From the NCBI GenBank assembly GCA_905178155.1, contig CAJINV010000003.1, forward strand, positions 7,522,601-7,586,600: a DNA stretch of 64,000 nucleotides. The letters are read 5' to 3'. A program made the position numbers and the translations under genes. Below, in pieces: positions 34,990 to 47,200 of this stretch (position 1 is the stretch's first letter; every line of letters begins with the position of its first letter). This DNA is from Amoebophrya sp. A120 (lineage: Eukaryota > Sar > Dinophyceae > Syndiniales > Amoebophryaceae). Under the pieces are notes generated by a model. The model saw only the letters and a program-made list of their open reading frames with translations. It was not told the origin of the DNA and did no database searches.

Positions 34990-37184
34990 TCACTTCTTTT
35001 CGCTCTGCAACTGGATACCGGCACTCCGCGCGTAATCGCGGTTGTAGGTGGTCATCGACGCCACTTGCCGGGAGCCCTTGTCATTAATGGAGGAAAGCGG
35101 CAGGTGGCCAGTGTAGCCGGGGATATTCAGATGGTACTGTTCAGCGAGGTTGTACCATTTTTCGCGCTCGTTGATTCCGCACTCGATCTTCGCGCAGTGC
35201 GAATTGGCCGTGTTCATCGGAAGGTAACCTGTTGGTTGTTCACTTGCTTTTTTATCATGCAGTTGCATTTCTAATCAATGCAAGATCCCGATCAATGACG
35301 TATGCTTCGTCGGTTCGGTGTCCTTGATGCAGATCCAAAATCAAAATGCAAAGCAACCGTGAAAACCTGAATATGCATGGTACCTTGGTAACCCGGAATG
35401 TGGAATGTTCCTCGCGTTGTGCCGCGCGTCAACTCAGTCTTCAGGGTCACAAACTTGTTGATCGACTCCTTCGGAAGATCTGTGAAAAATTCATTGCATC
35501 CACTTGGGATTTTTCAGATACTGGTGCAAAACAATGGAAACGAGAAGAACGACGCAAATCTTATTCTTACTTACTAAAAAAATACAAGAAATGCCAGCTT
35601 CTCCGCACCGTGATCAATGTCCGACAAAAATATCCGGTTACCTGGCTCGTCTCCCACACGGCCTTCTTTTGCTACGTCTCCGACTTTTGCCATGAGTGTC
35701 TTCTCCAACACGGCGCGCTCGTCTATTACTCGAGTGTGGCCATCTTCCTTCGGTGCGATTCGGCCATCGTAGTTGTAGGACGGAATTACAAGCTTCTCCG
35801 TTGGGATACTTCCTGCCGCACTGTTTTCGTTTTGTCATTGTCGACCTTGGCGCCTTTTTTTCTAGTTCTGAAACGCAATTTGCTCTTGCTGAAATAACCA
35901 GAGAAAACCAATCACGAGATGAATAATACAAGAATATTGAGTACCCATAATCTGCGGCATAGGAACTGGTGTAGGGCTCTTCGGCGAGGCACGTTGGTGG
36001 GTGCGCTACTTGAAATTTTGGTCCTCGGAGGCGCACGTAATTCTTGCACTCTGCCGGGCACTGTTTTCGTTATCGTTTGAAATTGAATACATCATTTCAG
36101 TTTCTCATGCGCTTGTCCAGTAATCTATCTGTAAGCGCTAGCACTCAAAAACAGCACGTAATGCACACAGCCGACATTCAGGAAAAGTGATACCGCATAG
36201 CCGTCCTTGTTGGTTGTCTCCCTGTAAGTCGACGACCATATTGCAGCTCCTGTTCGTGATGGACCACTCGCTCCCCCTGACAGTCCTGCCGTTGCTTCTG
36301 TTGGCGCCTGGAGGTGGAGTGTGTGTCCCGTCGAAAAGCGACATCATTCATCGATTTTATTTTGGAGATATATTTGATGACAGCACACGACATGAGGGCC
36401 GCAGTGGAGTGCGCTTTTCCAATAGCATCAAAGTTGAGCGTCCCAAGGAGAAGGACAGGACGTGAAATAAAGAGAAAACGGTGATCGCTTTTGACCTAGC
36501 TCGTTAAAACCACAAGAAAATTCGTACCTTGCTCAGCGTAGAGCTGAGTTTCTGTTCCCAGTTTGCTTCGAAGGTCGGACCTTTTGGCTTCTCCTCCTCC
36601 TCTCCGGGTTTCTTTTGGTGCACCTGCAGGGTAAATAAGAACATACTTACGAGGTGGAAGACAAAATAAAAGCAGCTGCCAACATAAAGATACAATTCCG
36701 CTTGCGCTTCTCGAGGCGAGCGATAAAATTGTAAAAGTTAAAGTAAGTAAGTACTAGCAAAGCTGCTGGAATAAGCGGCTTCTGTGGGTTGGTGTAGTCC
36801 TTTGACTTGACGGTCTTGTTATACTGGATGTCATACTCATTCCCGTCCTTTAGTTGGTGCTGGATGAAGTTCTTCCTGCATGTGATTTGTTTCAAGTATT
36901 TTCCTGGCCACATGGACATGAACTATGCCATCACGGAAAGCATTTTCAAGCATTGCGAAGTGAACAAGTTAAAAGCGCTTGATTGATGCATCCGTGAAAG
37001 ACGAGAAATACTCTGAGAGCTTGACTTCTGTCGTGTAAAAGCCATCCCTGTCGTAGAGACCTTGCCCGGGTTTTGCGGCGATAACAGGCGCATCTTTCGT
37101 TGAAAGGAATATCCCGTGCTGTGTTACAACCTTCGGGATGTGACTTATGTGGTCCTTCAACTTGATTTGAGCCTCGGTCGCCAT
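34990..37184 (-). CDS. Ciliary/flagellar protein with IPGYxGxLP motifs (CIMIP2/FAM166-like)
   Basis: Multi-exon gene. Blocks: 37184 to about 36974 (MATEAQIKLKDHISHIPK, GLYDRDGFYTTEVKLSEY), about 36885-36760 (GNEYDIQYNKTVKSKDYT), about 36617-36532 (FEANWEQKLSSTLSK), about 36250-36190 (STYRETTNKDGYA, less sure), about 36060-35950 (CLAEEPYTSSYAADYG), about 35810-35642 (LVIPSYNYDGRIAP), about 35484-35384 (TTRGTFHIPGYQG), and 35226-34990 (HLNIPGYTGHLP). The junction joining PGYQG to YLPMNTAN is GT-AG and completes the motif IPGYQGYLP. Repeated IPGYxGxxP and SSY/TYR elements are typical of microtubule inner proteins of the CIMIP2/FAM166 group, which bind axonemal doublets. The family is inferred from motifs only. 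No signal peptide or membrane segment. Confidence 0.65.
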
Positions 37185-37952
37185 TCTTGCTGAAACGTTT
37201 CGGCGCGGACGTGCCGCTCGGAGCCTTGTCCCTTATTCAAAAAACGCGCTGCTTTGATGCCGCAGAATAACTATAGCAGCGCTCGCAGCATGATGATAAC
37301 TCTAAATTTTGTTTTTCTGTCGCCATGAACAGTTTTGATTTTCATTTTCGCGAAGATAGTGCCGGGGAAAGCAGGCGGACGCCCACTACTGCTACGGTAG
37401 CAATCCCGATTGACGAGAAATCGAGCGAACGACGACAACAACAAACTCCGCCTCTCAAAATAAGCTCCACCATCCGAATAAGTAACTCTCCTCCTCTCTC
37501 ACGACGTGGTGTCGCCAGTGCCGACACGCTATCGACTGCAACCAAACATCAAAACGATTGGGCAGAAGGTGGAGGATCGCGAAAAATCTATAAAGTACAA
37601 GTTGCACCGGCGTGATAGATCGATGCTTCGTGGGAACAACCAACAGGGCGCCGTACGAGGCAAAACTGCCAAGAAATTGAGGCAATCTTTAGAAGAAGTG
37701 CCACGATTCATACAATGTACCATCACGATCGGCGCGACATGGCCAGCACATGCCAAGGATTGCTGAAGCTGATCTCCGTCGTAAACCAAATGTCTGGAGC
37801 ACAGCGAGACAGAATGGAGGACGAGCCAGCTGTGGAGTCTTTTTGTCTTTATTTACGCACGACCCTGTTCGTCCGGTTCTGCCGTTCTGCATCGATTCCT
37901 CTCGACCAGTACGCAGGCGTACGACCACCCCAGTGATGAACCTAGAGATCAT
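37185..37952. other. Intergenic between OSCP and the ciliary gene
   Basis: A 96-codon plus-strand frame (37325-37615, MNSFDFHFREDSAGESRR) is the only notable frame; it is Ser/Thr/Arg-rich with no domain and opposite to all other genes, so I do not call it. Confidence 0.4.
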
Positions 37953-38977
37953 TTACGCAGGCGCGGCTAGCTTTGCGCAGAGGCGATCGACCTTGGTCTG
38001 CACACTGAAGTCCAGGACGGATTCGCCCATCTTCACGACGATTCCACCGAGAATGCTGCTGTTCGTCGTGTACGAAACTATAAGCTCGCGTCCACTCTCC
38101 CGCTTGCGCAACATCGCTTCGACCTGAGTGGAAAAAGGTTTCTGGGGCGTCACCAAAGCACTGGGCGGGCAACATGTTTTTACAACATGATGTTGTCCAG
38201 CACGCAACAAGAACACGGAAGCTACTGTTCGACAACTGCAAACATACATATCTGTACGCGTTCTCTGTCTTTGGGTTGCAGGTCTTTCACCGTGGTGACT
38301 TGGCACAAAAGCTGGTTTTTCTCCGCTCGGTAAAACACCTCATAATTGTCGATCATCCGCTTGAGGTCCGCGAGCCGGCGGTTTTCCAGAAGCGTTTTCA
38401 GGTAGTTCATGGTTATTGCATCGTAGCCGTATTTCTCGCTCATGGCCTGAAACACCTCCTGCTTCTTTGCGGGCTGGATGGCGGGACTCTCTACGAAGAG
38501 CGCAAAGTCCTTGCTCTCCTCGTAGCACGATCGGACGTGAGAAAGATCCGTGAACACCTGGGATGTGATTTATTTCCTGCCTCAGGGTTGTAGCGAAGTG
38601 ATAGATAGGCTCAGGCTGTTCCTTGTCGTTGTCAACACCTGCACGACTAGTACCGAAACAAAACTGGTGCAGTTTCACGAGACAGAGCAACCTTTGATGC
38701 AACATATGGAAATCCAAAGAATTTGCTTGAATCAGAAGGACGAGTCGCAGAAGGCGCAACTACAACGGTGCTGTGCGATGGATACCTTGTCTAAGACATT
38801 CTTCTTCTTCGAGGCGTCCAGTAGCGCGCCGGAATACCTTCCCGCCAACGACAAGTCCTCATGCTTCCGAGCTTCAGAAGCGAAACAGCGCCTTGCAGTG
38901 GCGGCCGCAGAAGAATGGGAAGCTCTGTTTTGCGTAGCTAGCTGACCGCCCGCACGACAAACAAGACGCCCAAACAT
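37953..38977 (-). CDS. ATP5PO: Mitochondrial ATP synthase subunit OSCP (delta-subunit family)
   Basis: Peripheral-stalk subunit joining F1 to the stator in mitochondrial ATP synthase. Three exons with canonical, in-phase introns: 38977-38786 (AAG|GTATC), 38557-38258 (CGC|GTACAG) and 38123-37953. The N-terminus is a mitochondrial presequence (Arg/Ala/Ser-rich, MFGRLVCRAGGQLATQNR). The family core follows: HEDLSLAGRYSGALLDAS, QEVFQAMSEKYGYDAITM, NYLKTLLENRRLADLKRM, and the conserved C-terminus VEAMLRKRESGRELIVSY with SSILGGIVVKMGESVLDF. About 220 residues, normal length. Its presence implies a respiring mitochondrion. Confidence 0.93.
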
Positions 38978-39791
38978 TGTAGAAGATGTCAACGGCTGCG
39001 AAGAGCCGAGCTGACCTGCTCTTTCAATCGCCGCTTTTCTTGAGTACCACGACCCTCAGGGAATCTGAATCTGTTGCATCACCAAGAGCGGAAAAAAAAA
39101 CACAAACATATATTTCGTGCTGGCAAACGGGAAAGTAAGTACTTCTAGCCGACGCGGAGCCCTTTTACGTCTCATCTTTTCATCCGAAAAAAGGAAGAGC
39201 GATACAGGGCGGAGCTTCGAACGTGCGGACAGGCATGTCACACGCAGCGAACAACAGGCACACGCAGGCCCCTACGCTGTGAGAATAGAAACATATCATG
39301 TTGGTCCAGCATGTTGTGTTCATCTTTATTTCATTTGACATTTGTTCTATACCTCACGAGAGATGAGTGAATGTCTGTGTAATAAATCTGATGAACGTCC
39401 TCGCTGGATGGTACTGCAGGAGAGCCCAAAGGCAAAACATTGCAGTCGCACTCCCGGTCCACCACTTGCGGCCGGGCTTTCGAGAAACAGACGCCAGACC
39501 ATTTCCACGCATCGTCGAGACAGTCGCCACAGACAGCAGCTGAACGCATTCACTGCCAGTATCCACCTCGCTCGCCGTTTCTAGAGACGCGAAAGGCTCC
39601 AATGGCTTCACCAACCGTGCAGCACCTGCTCCCGGTCTGCACAGCGAAGAACCAGATCCTCGTTTCTGTAGCGCCGGATGTTGAACTCAAGCTTCTAGAA
39701 CAAGAACAACAAAAAAATCTTCACCAGATATCACCTCGCAGCGGCAGCGGTCGCGGCACGACTATAACAGAGAAGGCCGCCCCGTCTCTGG
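38978..39791. other. Intergenic between sestrin and OSCP
   Basis: No supported gene. Several overlapping 60-130-codon frames on both strands without domain character. No repeat recognised. Confidence 0.4.
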
Positions 39792-42700
39792 TCAAGTATT
39801 CCCCGATTCCCGCCGGGTCTGGTACCTCTGGAAGGCGGCCATGACGTACTGGAGCTGCATAACCCGCCGAACCTGGGTTGCGATGTGAATGTACTGAATC
39901 ATGTCGCGAAGGTTATACCCTCCGATCGCTTTCACACGGTCGTAGTCCTCCCTCGTCAACGCCTCGGGAAAACAGCAAAGCTTCTTCAGAAACACCTTGT
40001 GCATCAGCGTCAAGTAGAAGTTCAACCTGCAAGTAGAAAAAAATATAAAATGGTCCTTTAACTTTGCACAAAAATAGACACCATCAGAACCGCCCGGAAT
40101 TGCCAATTCCTAGAAGCACCTATTGCTATTCTTCCACCTCTTACAACTCCGTTGATTGCTTAGTATAGCAGTGGACGACCATGAACAAACAGTAAGCTAG
40201 CATAGAAGCGAAGGTAGATAGAACCCAACTCAAAAGAAAAACCTTGTGTAGTTAAAGTCGTCAACTTCTAGGCCGTAGACGCGAAAAACGTAGGCGAACA
40301 GCGCTCGTCGAATCGGGAGCGTGGAACTGACCTTGATACCGCCGACGGAGGAGTCGGTGTAGCTCTGTACGTACTCGTACTCTTCGTGAATTGCGTCAGC
40401 GATCTCGGGACAGTACTGCCCTAGCAACGGGTACGCGTGATCAGCCCAGCTGTACTGTGACGCCGCAGACGCGGCACCGGCCCCATAGTCTACGTACTTC
40501 AGCTTGAATGTTTCTGCGCCTTTTGTACCGACATCACTTGCGTCCTCAAGGCCCGTAAGCTCCACCCCACTCGCGCGCGCGAGCAGAAAATCGCATAGCG
40601 GCGCGCGAACGATCGGTCGCGCAGCCATCACTTCCTGCAGGGAATGCCGCTCCTCCTGAGTCAGCGCGTTGTCTGTCAGTCGCCCGAGCTCGCGCCAGTC
40701 CTTCTCGCTTTTTATGGGGTTCAGCAACTCTTGCTCCTCCTGCTTGGAGATGAAGTAGTACCTGTAATTTAATGATCACCAAGCAGAGAAGGGGAATCGA
40801 AAGTTCATATGGAAATCAGTCCGACTCGTACGGAGCCGCCTCATAACACAGCCTTTGCAGCCAGTGCGTTGGTGGCAAGAATATCGGAGATGACCACACC
40901 TGACGCCACGCTTGGACGTCCAGAAAGCACCGAGAACACTGTGTGCTCGTCAAAGAACATCCAGCAAGCATGATAGTGATACTACCAGTTCGCGGACTCG
41001 GAGAGATTTTTGCGGAAGCAGCAGGGCAGGTGGGCGAGCACCTGAGCTCGTTTGGGGTCCTCCAAAACGACGAGCCGGTGCTTTTCTTTGTCCCCGCCGC
41101 TGCTCGTGCTCTGGCGTTCGAGCGAGGTGAGGTCCTCTTCCTCCGACCGCGCCGTGGCAAAGCTCGCCGTTCGGTAGCTCTCTTTGTTGCTGGCGACCAT
41201 CACGGTTTTATTCTTACTCGTGTTGTTTTCATCCTCCTCTGCGACACCCGTGTCATCCGGCGGCTCCGGCTGCGCTTGCGGCGCGGGAGCTATGAGCGAT
41301 ACAGACTCGGGGGATATTTTTCCATCGGTGCTTCCGTCGGTAAGGATCCACTTTTCGTCCCCCGGTGCCAACGGGTCTTCGAGCTCTAGGCCGAGCGCGA
41401 ACACAAACGCCGACATGGAATGGTAGGTACTCAGGATCGCCAGCGCCGACAGCAGCTCCGTGCTCGACCACCGGCAGGCTGAATCATCCGGGTCGAGCAG
41501 CTCGGCGAAACTCACGACCGCGGTGCCCCGGCTCCTGTCGTGTTTTTCGGGACTGTTTCCGTGAGACGGAGAGGTCGTAGTGCCCTCCCCGGTTTGCTCC
41601 AGCAGCAGCCAGGGCTGGTGGCACATCACTTCGTTGAACTTCGCGATCGCGAGTAATTTTTTCGGAATTACGTCGGCACGCCCCGCGAGCCAGGTGCGGT
41701 CACCTCCAGTAAAAATGAAGCTTCGCCTTGTAGTGGACATCACGACACATAACAAAAACACAGGATCGAATTCGTCGAACGAGTTCTTGGACAATGACCA
41801 GCTACAGCTTTTTTTACGACGAGGCCAATCATAATCGTCTTAAATTGGCCTCAAAACGACGGCCTAAAAATTGCTGCTGAGTAGAAGGAGTAAACAAACA
41901 ACTACCTCCCACTAACAGGAACATTTCCGCCGCGTGCCGCGCAAGATACTCGCAGCGCAGTTGCGTGGCCCCCAGCAGCGCGAGGTAGTGCCGCCACGGT
42001 TTCGGCAAAGGACCCTCGTCAAACAGGAGCGCGCGCTTCGAGGAGAAAAACCGGTCGAGGAAGCCGTCGTGGGCTGCAAGGGCCCAGTGCAGCGTCGTCA
42101 GGTTTCCATTCTTCTGCTGAAACAGGTCTTGCCAACTCGGGCTCCCGAAATCCACGGGAGGTTTCTCTGCCTCCCCTGACTGGTCAAAGGAAGAGCCGCT
42201 GTGTATCAAAAGGAAAAATCCCCCCACCCCATATCGAAATGGAAATCTGTGATGCGGGATTTGTGTACACAAATCGGCTTTGTATTGCAGGAATGCATCG
42301 CGGCCACATCCCCAGGCTATGTAGGGGCGTATCGGTCTAGTTGTTCAGCACGGCAAACGGCTCCCCTTTAGGCCCAACAGCGTGACAAATCGCCTCCATA
42401 ATGGGGGCGAAGCTTTTGCCCTTGTCTTCTTGCAAGACAGATGCGATTTGTGACCTCAAATCAGCAAAGCAAATTTTCGGAAACATGCCTTTTCGATATG
42501 GGGAGGGGGGATTTTTCCTCACAATACTGTGCGAGCTCGCAGTTGGCGGATGCAGGAGCGCACTATCAAATGTAAAAATGTCTGGGTCTGAAAGAATGCA
42601 AGATTTGTGATGCAGTTTTTCCATCATCATCATCATGTAGTGGACACCCTCTCCCAGCGCCACAGGTCAAGGATCCCCTCCCCGGGGGGTGGGCGAGGGA

Positions 42701-43551
42701 GCGCTTTCGGCAACCTCATCATACAAAAGCCGAGCGCTACCACGGCAAGTCGCCCCAAGAAAAGTGCCAACCAGTCGGGAGCTACCCACCACACCTGATC
42801 AGTACAGCCCGGCCAGCTAGCCGAGCGCGACAGCCCAACATACAGAACGATCCAGGACCCGACCCATTTTACGCAATACGTTTTTGTTCTCACGGAAGAG
42901 ACGACGTACCCCTTTGGGTTAAGGCGCGAGACTTTTCCATGACCCATGAGGCCTGGAATGCAGCATCTAGCATGACAAACGCTGTGACGTGTCTATCATG
43001 CATATCCTGCATGAGAAACTCCCTGTCAAACTGATGAAAAGTGCACAGCTTTTGGTAATCATGCAACACAAATTTTTGCATGCTTCAGATTCAGCATGAC
43101 AAGTGGCATCCTTCCAGACCCAGACATTTTTGCATTTGATACGCACACCACTGGGAACACTTTTCCCGGACCTCAAGTTGGGGACTAAATTGCGCAAGCC
43201 GTCGCAGCCTGAAGAAAGAGTCACGACAGAAAATGGACTGCATATTGTGACGTCGTTTCCGCATATTTATAAGTAACTTGAACCTACGTAGAGCATGGAG
43301 TTCTTGACGACCCGAATAAGGGAACGTGAAACTACTTGGATGCTCTCGTCCCTCTCCGTTGCTAAAGACAAAAAACACCTGTTCCACAGACGAAACGCTT
43401 TTTCCCTTTCTTGTGGCTCAGTGGCGTGACTACTCTGAGCGAGGTGCTCGATCTCCTGGCCGAGGTTCTCGAAGCCTGCCGGCGTCTGGGAAGCGAGCAG
43501 AAACCCGACGTGCTCCACGGCGCAATCCAACAGTTTGTCGATGCCCTCCAT
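39792..43551 (-). CDS. Sestrin homologue (PA26 family)
   Basis: Stress-response regulator upstream of TORC1/AMPK in animals. Exons: 43551-43283, 43208-43142, 42558-42527, 42198-41906, 41703 to about 40986, an unresolved stretch near 40960-40840, 40761-40243, 40026-39792. Family segments in order: RRLAQFSPQLEVREKCSQ; LHWALAAHDGFLDRFFSS, DEGPLPKPWRHYLALLGA, CEYLARHAAEMFLLVGG (N-terminal alkyl-hydroperoxidase-like domain with the Cys); KFNEVMCHQPWLLLEQTG, LLSALAILSTYHSMSAFV; then YSWADHAYPLLGQYCPEI, RRALFAYVFRVYGLEVDD, and KLCCFPEALTREDYDRVK at the end. Two junctions are introners; excising each with one target copy keeps phase through exon 4. The junction after about 40986 is unclear: TGG is followed in frame by TAG. 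A long acidic insertion separates the two halves. Intron 1 needs GTAGG|TTCAAG...CAG|GCTG to keep the frame. Confidence 0.85.
42204..42526. mobile_element. Introner element B in the sestrin gene (323 bp)
   Basis: Begins TATCAAAAGG and ends CACAATA. A 28-bp inverted repeat with one mismatch lies just inside (42212-42239 against 42491-42518, core GGAAAAATCCCCCC). The 5-bp duplication CTGTG is at 42199-42203 and 42527-42531. An internal minus-strand frame (PIMEAICHAVGPKGEP) is within the element and is not sestrin. Confidence 0.92.
42564..43141. mobile_element. Introner element A in the sestrin gene (578 bp)
   Basis: Inverted ends of about 50 bp: TATCAAATGTAAAAATG at 42564 and its near-complement ending at 43141, both with ATGTCTGGGTCTG. 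The 5-bp duplication CGCAC is at 42559-42563 and 43142-43146. Its ends match those of GOST element 2, so the two belong to one subfamily. Interior carries several GCATGAC motifs and no transposase. Confidence 0.93.
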
Positions 43552-44293
43552 GTCCAACTATTGGTTTTCCGTCCTGTCCACGCATAATCGAAAGGCAAGA
43601 ACTCGTACACTCTTCTTCTAACCCATGATCTATCTATGTTTGTAGTAGTATGGTATATCGAAGGACGTGACTTACATTACAAATGATCTATCTAGTATCA
43701 AAGTGAAGTCGTTAGACGTTACATATACAAAAGGGCAACTCCCAGAGGCCGAAATACCCCTACACTGACAGCAAGGATGAAGCTCAGTCACTCGTAATTG
43801 TTTACTCCCTCGTCATGTGACGCTGAGAGCAGCCTTCCTCAGAAAAGATCGCGACGCTTTTGAAAGGGCAGAAGAATGAATGACGCGTATTAGCCACGGC
43901 CTCGCAACAGAACTCCAAGTGCAAGCTTCTTGATGGTTGGGCGGGAATTGTAGCAAAGATATGTTGGGCGCTGCAACAGCATCTACTCTACCTCTAGTTC
44001 TGCATGTTCTTGGGGATTTCGAATATAAATCTTTCGAACCTGAAGTTCACTCAGGCTCATCGAGTAGTGTAACTCTAACTTGAACAAAAAAACTTAGTGA
44101 ATTGAGCACGAGTTGTTCTTCTATAGACTCTGTGCTCGCCAACAAATTGGTACTGTTCGAAAACGAAAACTAGGTGTGAGCCCGTCTATCGGACGAGTCT
44201 GAGAGCAAGGAACTAAAAAATGATCCGCATCACCAGATGCCTTTTTTTGTGGCAACACCCACAACTGCGACACCGAGTAGGGTGGTCGCTTTT
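43552..44293. other. Intergenic between RPA1 and sestrin
   Basis: AT-rich, no gene seen; probably the RPA1 3' untranslated region and the sestrin upstream region. Confidence 0.45.
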
Positions 44294-47200
44294 TTAGGCA
44301 GCCATATTCCACGTTTTGTCGTCGTAGATTGCCTTTAGCAACTCGTCCGTGCGCTTCGCAATATTCACCGGCTCGATAGCCAGGATTCGCGTCGCAGATC
44401 GTGTATCGCCCTCGTAGGTTTCTTTGTATGACCGCAAGCGGAGCTTGTACAGCGAGGCTACCTGCCAGCTCTTGAACCATTCGTCCACTGTGATCTGCAT
44501 TTCTGAGGCATCCTGAGCTGTCTTCCCAGCTGTTGTGACAAATTTCTTCAAGTACCATAGCAGTGGTCAGTCTGCCAGTGTCGATTGTCGAAGAAGTGCC
44601 TGCATCACAACTTTGTCCTTCACTTGACCACGAAAGGTGACTGCCAACAGGTCGGCGATACGTTGCTGCACTTTGCACATCAACAAACTACGCAACATTA
44701 TCAATATAAATCAGAAGAACGTACTGAGCTTCTTCATATCGTCGTCAAACAGGTTCAGAATGCTGTCGCCGAATCCGTCCTGAAATACTGCGCGGACAAG
44801 CCATCGCTTGACGGGCGTGACGAGGCCGTGGGTGGGGCATACGCCGTCACGAACTTTCTTGTTGCAAGTGGCCGGAGGTGCGTTGGCAGGCGCATTGGCG
44901 CGGACGACCTTTTCTGGGCACGCTTCATACCATTGCGGAACTTCCTCGTCCTTGCGTTGCGTCAGGACGCGCATCATTCGCGCGTAGGCTTCGGTGATGA
45001 TAAACTGCTCTTTATTTTCCCCAGACGCAGGCTCGATCTCGTCGACCAACTCACCCAAGTTTACCTGTAATTTCAACGTGGGACTTTTCTCTGATCAGAC
45101 TCTCACCTAGACCTATCTGTGGTACTGCTCACGCCTTGGCGCTGAAAGTTCGACCAAGCTAGCAATGGGCGTCACTTACCGTCGTTGCAGAAACGCCGCC
45201 ACAGGCAAGAAGCAGTATAAAACTCCCACTGGCTGGTTCGTCTAGGTGGTGCAGTTGCAAATATCTAACTCAGGGGAGAGTGACCACGTGCATACCTGTC
45301 GCACTTGATTTCCACCTATTTGTCCCGCACCTGCTTCGCGCATAGACACAAATGCCTTCGATGAGCCCCCGCTTTTCCACCACTTTTCTATCTCTTTGCT
45401 GCGGTCCTGTTGTGAAAGATTTTTTTTGTGCAGTTGTGAAAGGGTGAAGTTGTTGCAACTGTATTTTCGGAATTATATAAGTGCACGAAGATGGTGGATT
45501 GCCATTACATAAAAATCCATTCCCCTTCCAAGGATTGAACATCCCAAAGAAAAAAGCCGACAGGTCAGAAAAAAAATAATTAAATAATAATTGTTATTGT
45601 CAACAATAAAAGCAAAACAAAACAACAAAAAAAATTGCCGCCATACCATGCGGATTAGCTTCAGGACAGATCAGCAATCCGCGCGAATCACGGTGGGACT
45701 TTTTTTATTGTCAACAATAAAAGCAAAACAAAACAACAGGAAGAAAGTGCCGCCATACCATGCGGATTAGCTTCCGGGCAGATCAGCAATCCGCGCGAAT
45801 CAGGGCGGGACGGTGATCGCCCGCCTTTTTTATTTTTGTGGCGAATTTCTCTTATTCGCGCCATACCGTGCGGGCTGGGGTTCGTAAGGGGTTGCCGGCT
45901 TCGCCAATCCGCATGGCACGGCGCCCGCAGTCGGCTTCGCGACTTTTTGCAGATTTTTTATGTTCGCGCCTTAGCGTGCGGGCCGGCTTTCTGGCGAAGC
46001 TGCCGGCTTCGCGAATCCGCACGGCACGGCGGCCGCAATTAGTTTTGTGAATTTTGGCGAGTTTTTTTGTTTCGCGTCATACCGTGCGGGCGGGGCTTCG
46101 TAAGAGTTTGCCGGAGTCGCCAATCCGCATGGCACGGCGCGCGCAGGCGGTTTTGCGACTTTTGGCGAATTTCCTATGTTCGCGCCATACCGTGCGCGCT
46201 GGCTTTCTGGCGACGCTGCCGGCTTCGCGAATCCGCACGCCACGGCGGCCGCAGTTATTTTTGTAAATTCTCGCGATTTTTTCCCTTTTGCGCTATACCT
46301 TGCGGGCTGGGCTTCGTAGGAGGTTGCCGGCTTCGCCAATCCGCACGCTTGCCAGCTTTTCGACAATTCCCGAATATTCGGAATCGCCGGAATCAGAGGC
46401 GGCGAGACTTCAAATCCTTGCGAAGTTTTTCAACGCTTGGGAATGCCAAAAATGCGACCCCCGCCTCTATCTGCGGAAACTGACACACTTAAAGTAACTT
46501 CATCCCCCTTCTGGAACTTTTTGCCGTCCGAGTTCGTCCGCGGATACTTTCGAATATTCGGAATCGCTTCAAAATAGGCAGGCAGGAGTTTGGAAATTGT
46601 CGAAGGTTTTGCCAGCTTTTCGAATATTCCCGAATATTCGGAATCGCCGGAATCAGAGGCGGCGACCGAGGCTTCAAATCCTTGCCAAGTTTTTCAACAC
46701 TTGGGAACGCCAAAAGTGCGATCCCCGCCTCTATCTGCGGAAACTGACATACTCAAAATAAGTTGCTTCCTCTGCTGGGAATTTTTGCCGAGTTCGTCCG
46801 CGGATACTTTCGAATATTCGGAATCGCTTCAAAATAGGCAGGCAGGAGTTTGGTAACCGTCGAAAATGTTCCCGAATATTCGGAATCGCCGGAATCAGAG
46901 GCGGCGAGACTTCAAATCCTTGCCAAGTTTTTCAACACTTGGGAATGCCAAAAATGCGACCCCCGCCTCTATCTGCGGAAACTGACACACTCAAAATAAA
47001 TTACTTCCTCGGCTGGGAATTTTTGCCGAGTTCGTCCGCGGATACTTTCGAATATTCGGAATCGCTTCAAAATAGGCAGGCAGGAGTTTGGAAACTGTCG
47101 AAGGTTTTGCCAGCTTTTCGAATATTCCCGAATATTCGGAATCGCCGGAATCAGAGGCGGCGAGACTTCAAATCCTTGCCAAGTTTTTCAACAATTGGGA

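Noticed and set aside
37325-37615. 96-codon plus-strand frame beginning MNSFDFHFRED
   Set aside because: No domain, no splice continuation, and the only candidate gene on the plus strand; insufficient support.
42337-42663. Minus-strand 108-codon frame (PIMEAICHAVGPKGEP)
   Set aside because: Lies mainly inside introner B and runs into introner A; it is not part of the spliced sestrin frame.
43142-43224. Sestrin exon 2 read in the frame GLRNLVPNLRSGKSVPSG
   Set aside because: The alternative frame (RRLAQFSPQLEVREKCSQ) matches the family and stays in phase through both introner excisions, so the first frame was dropped.
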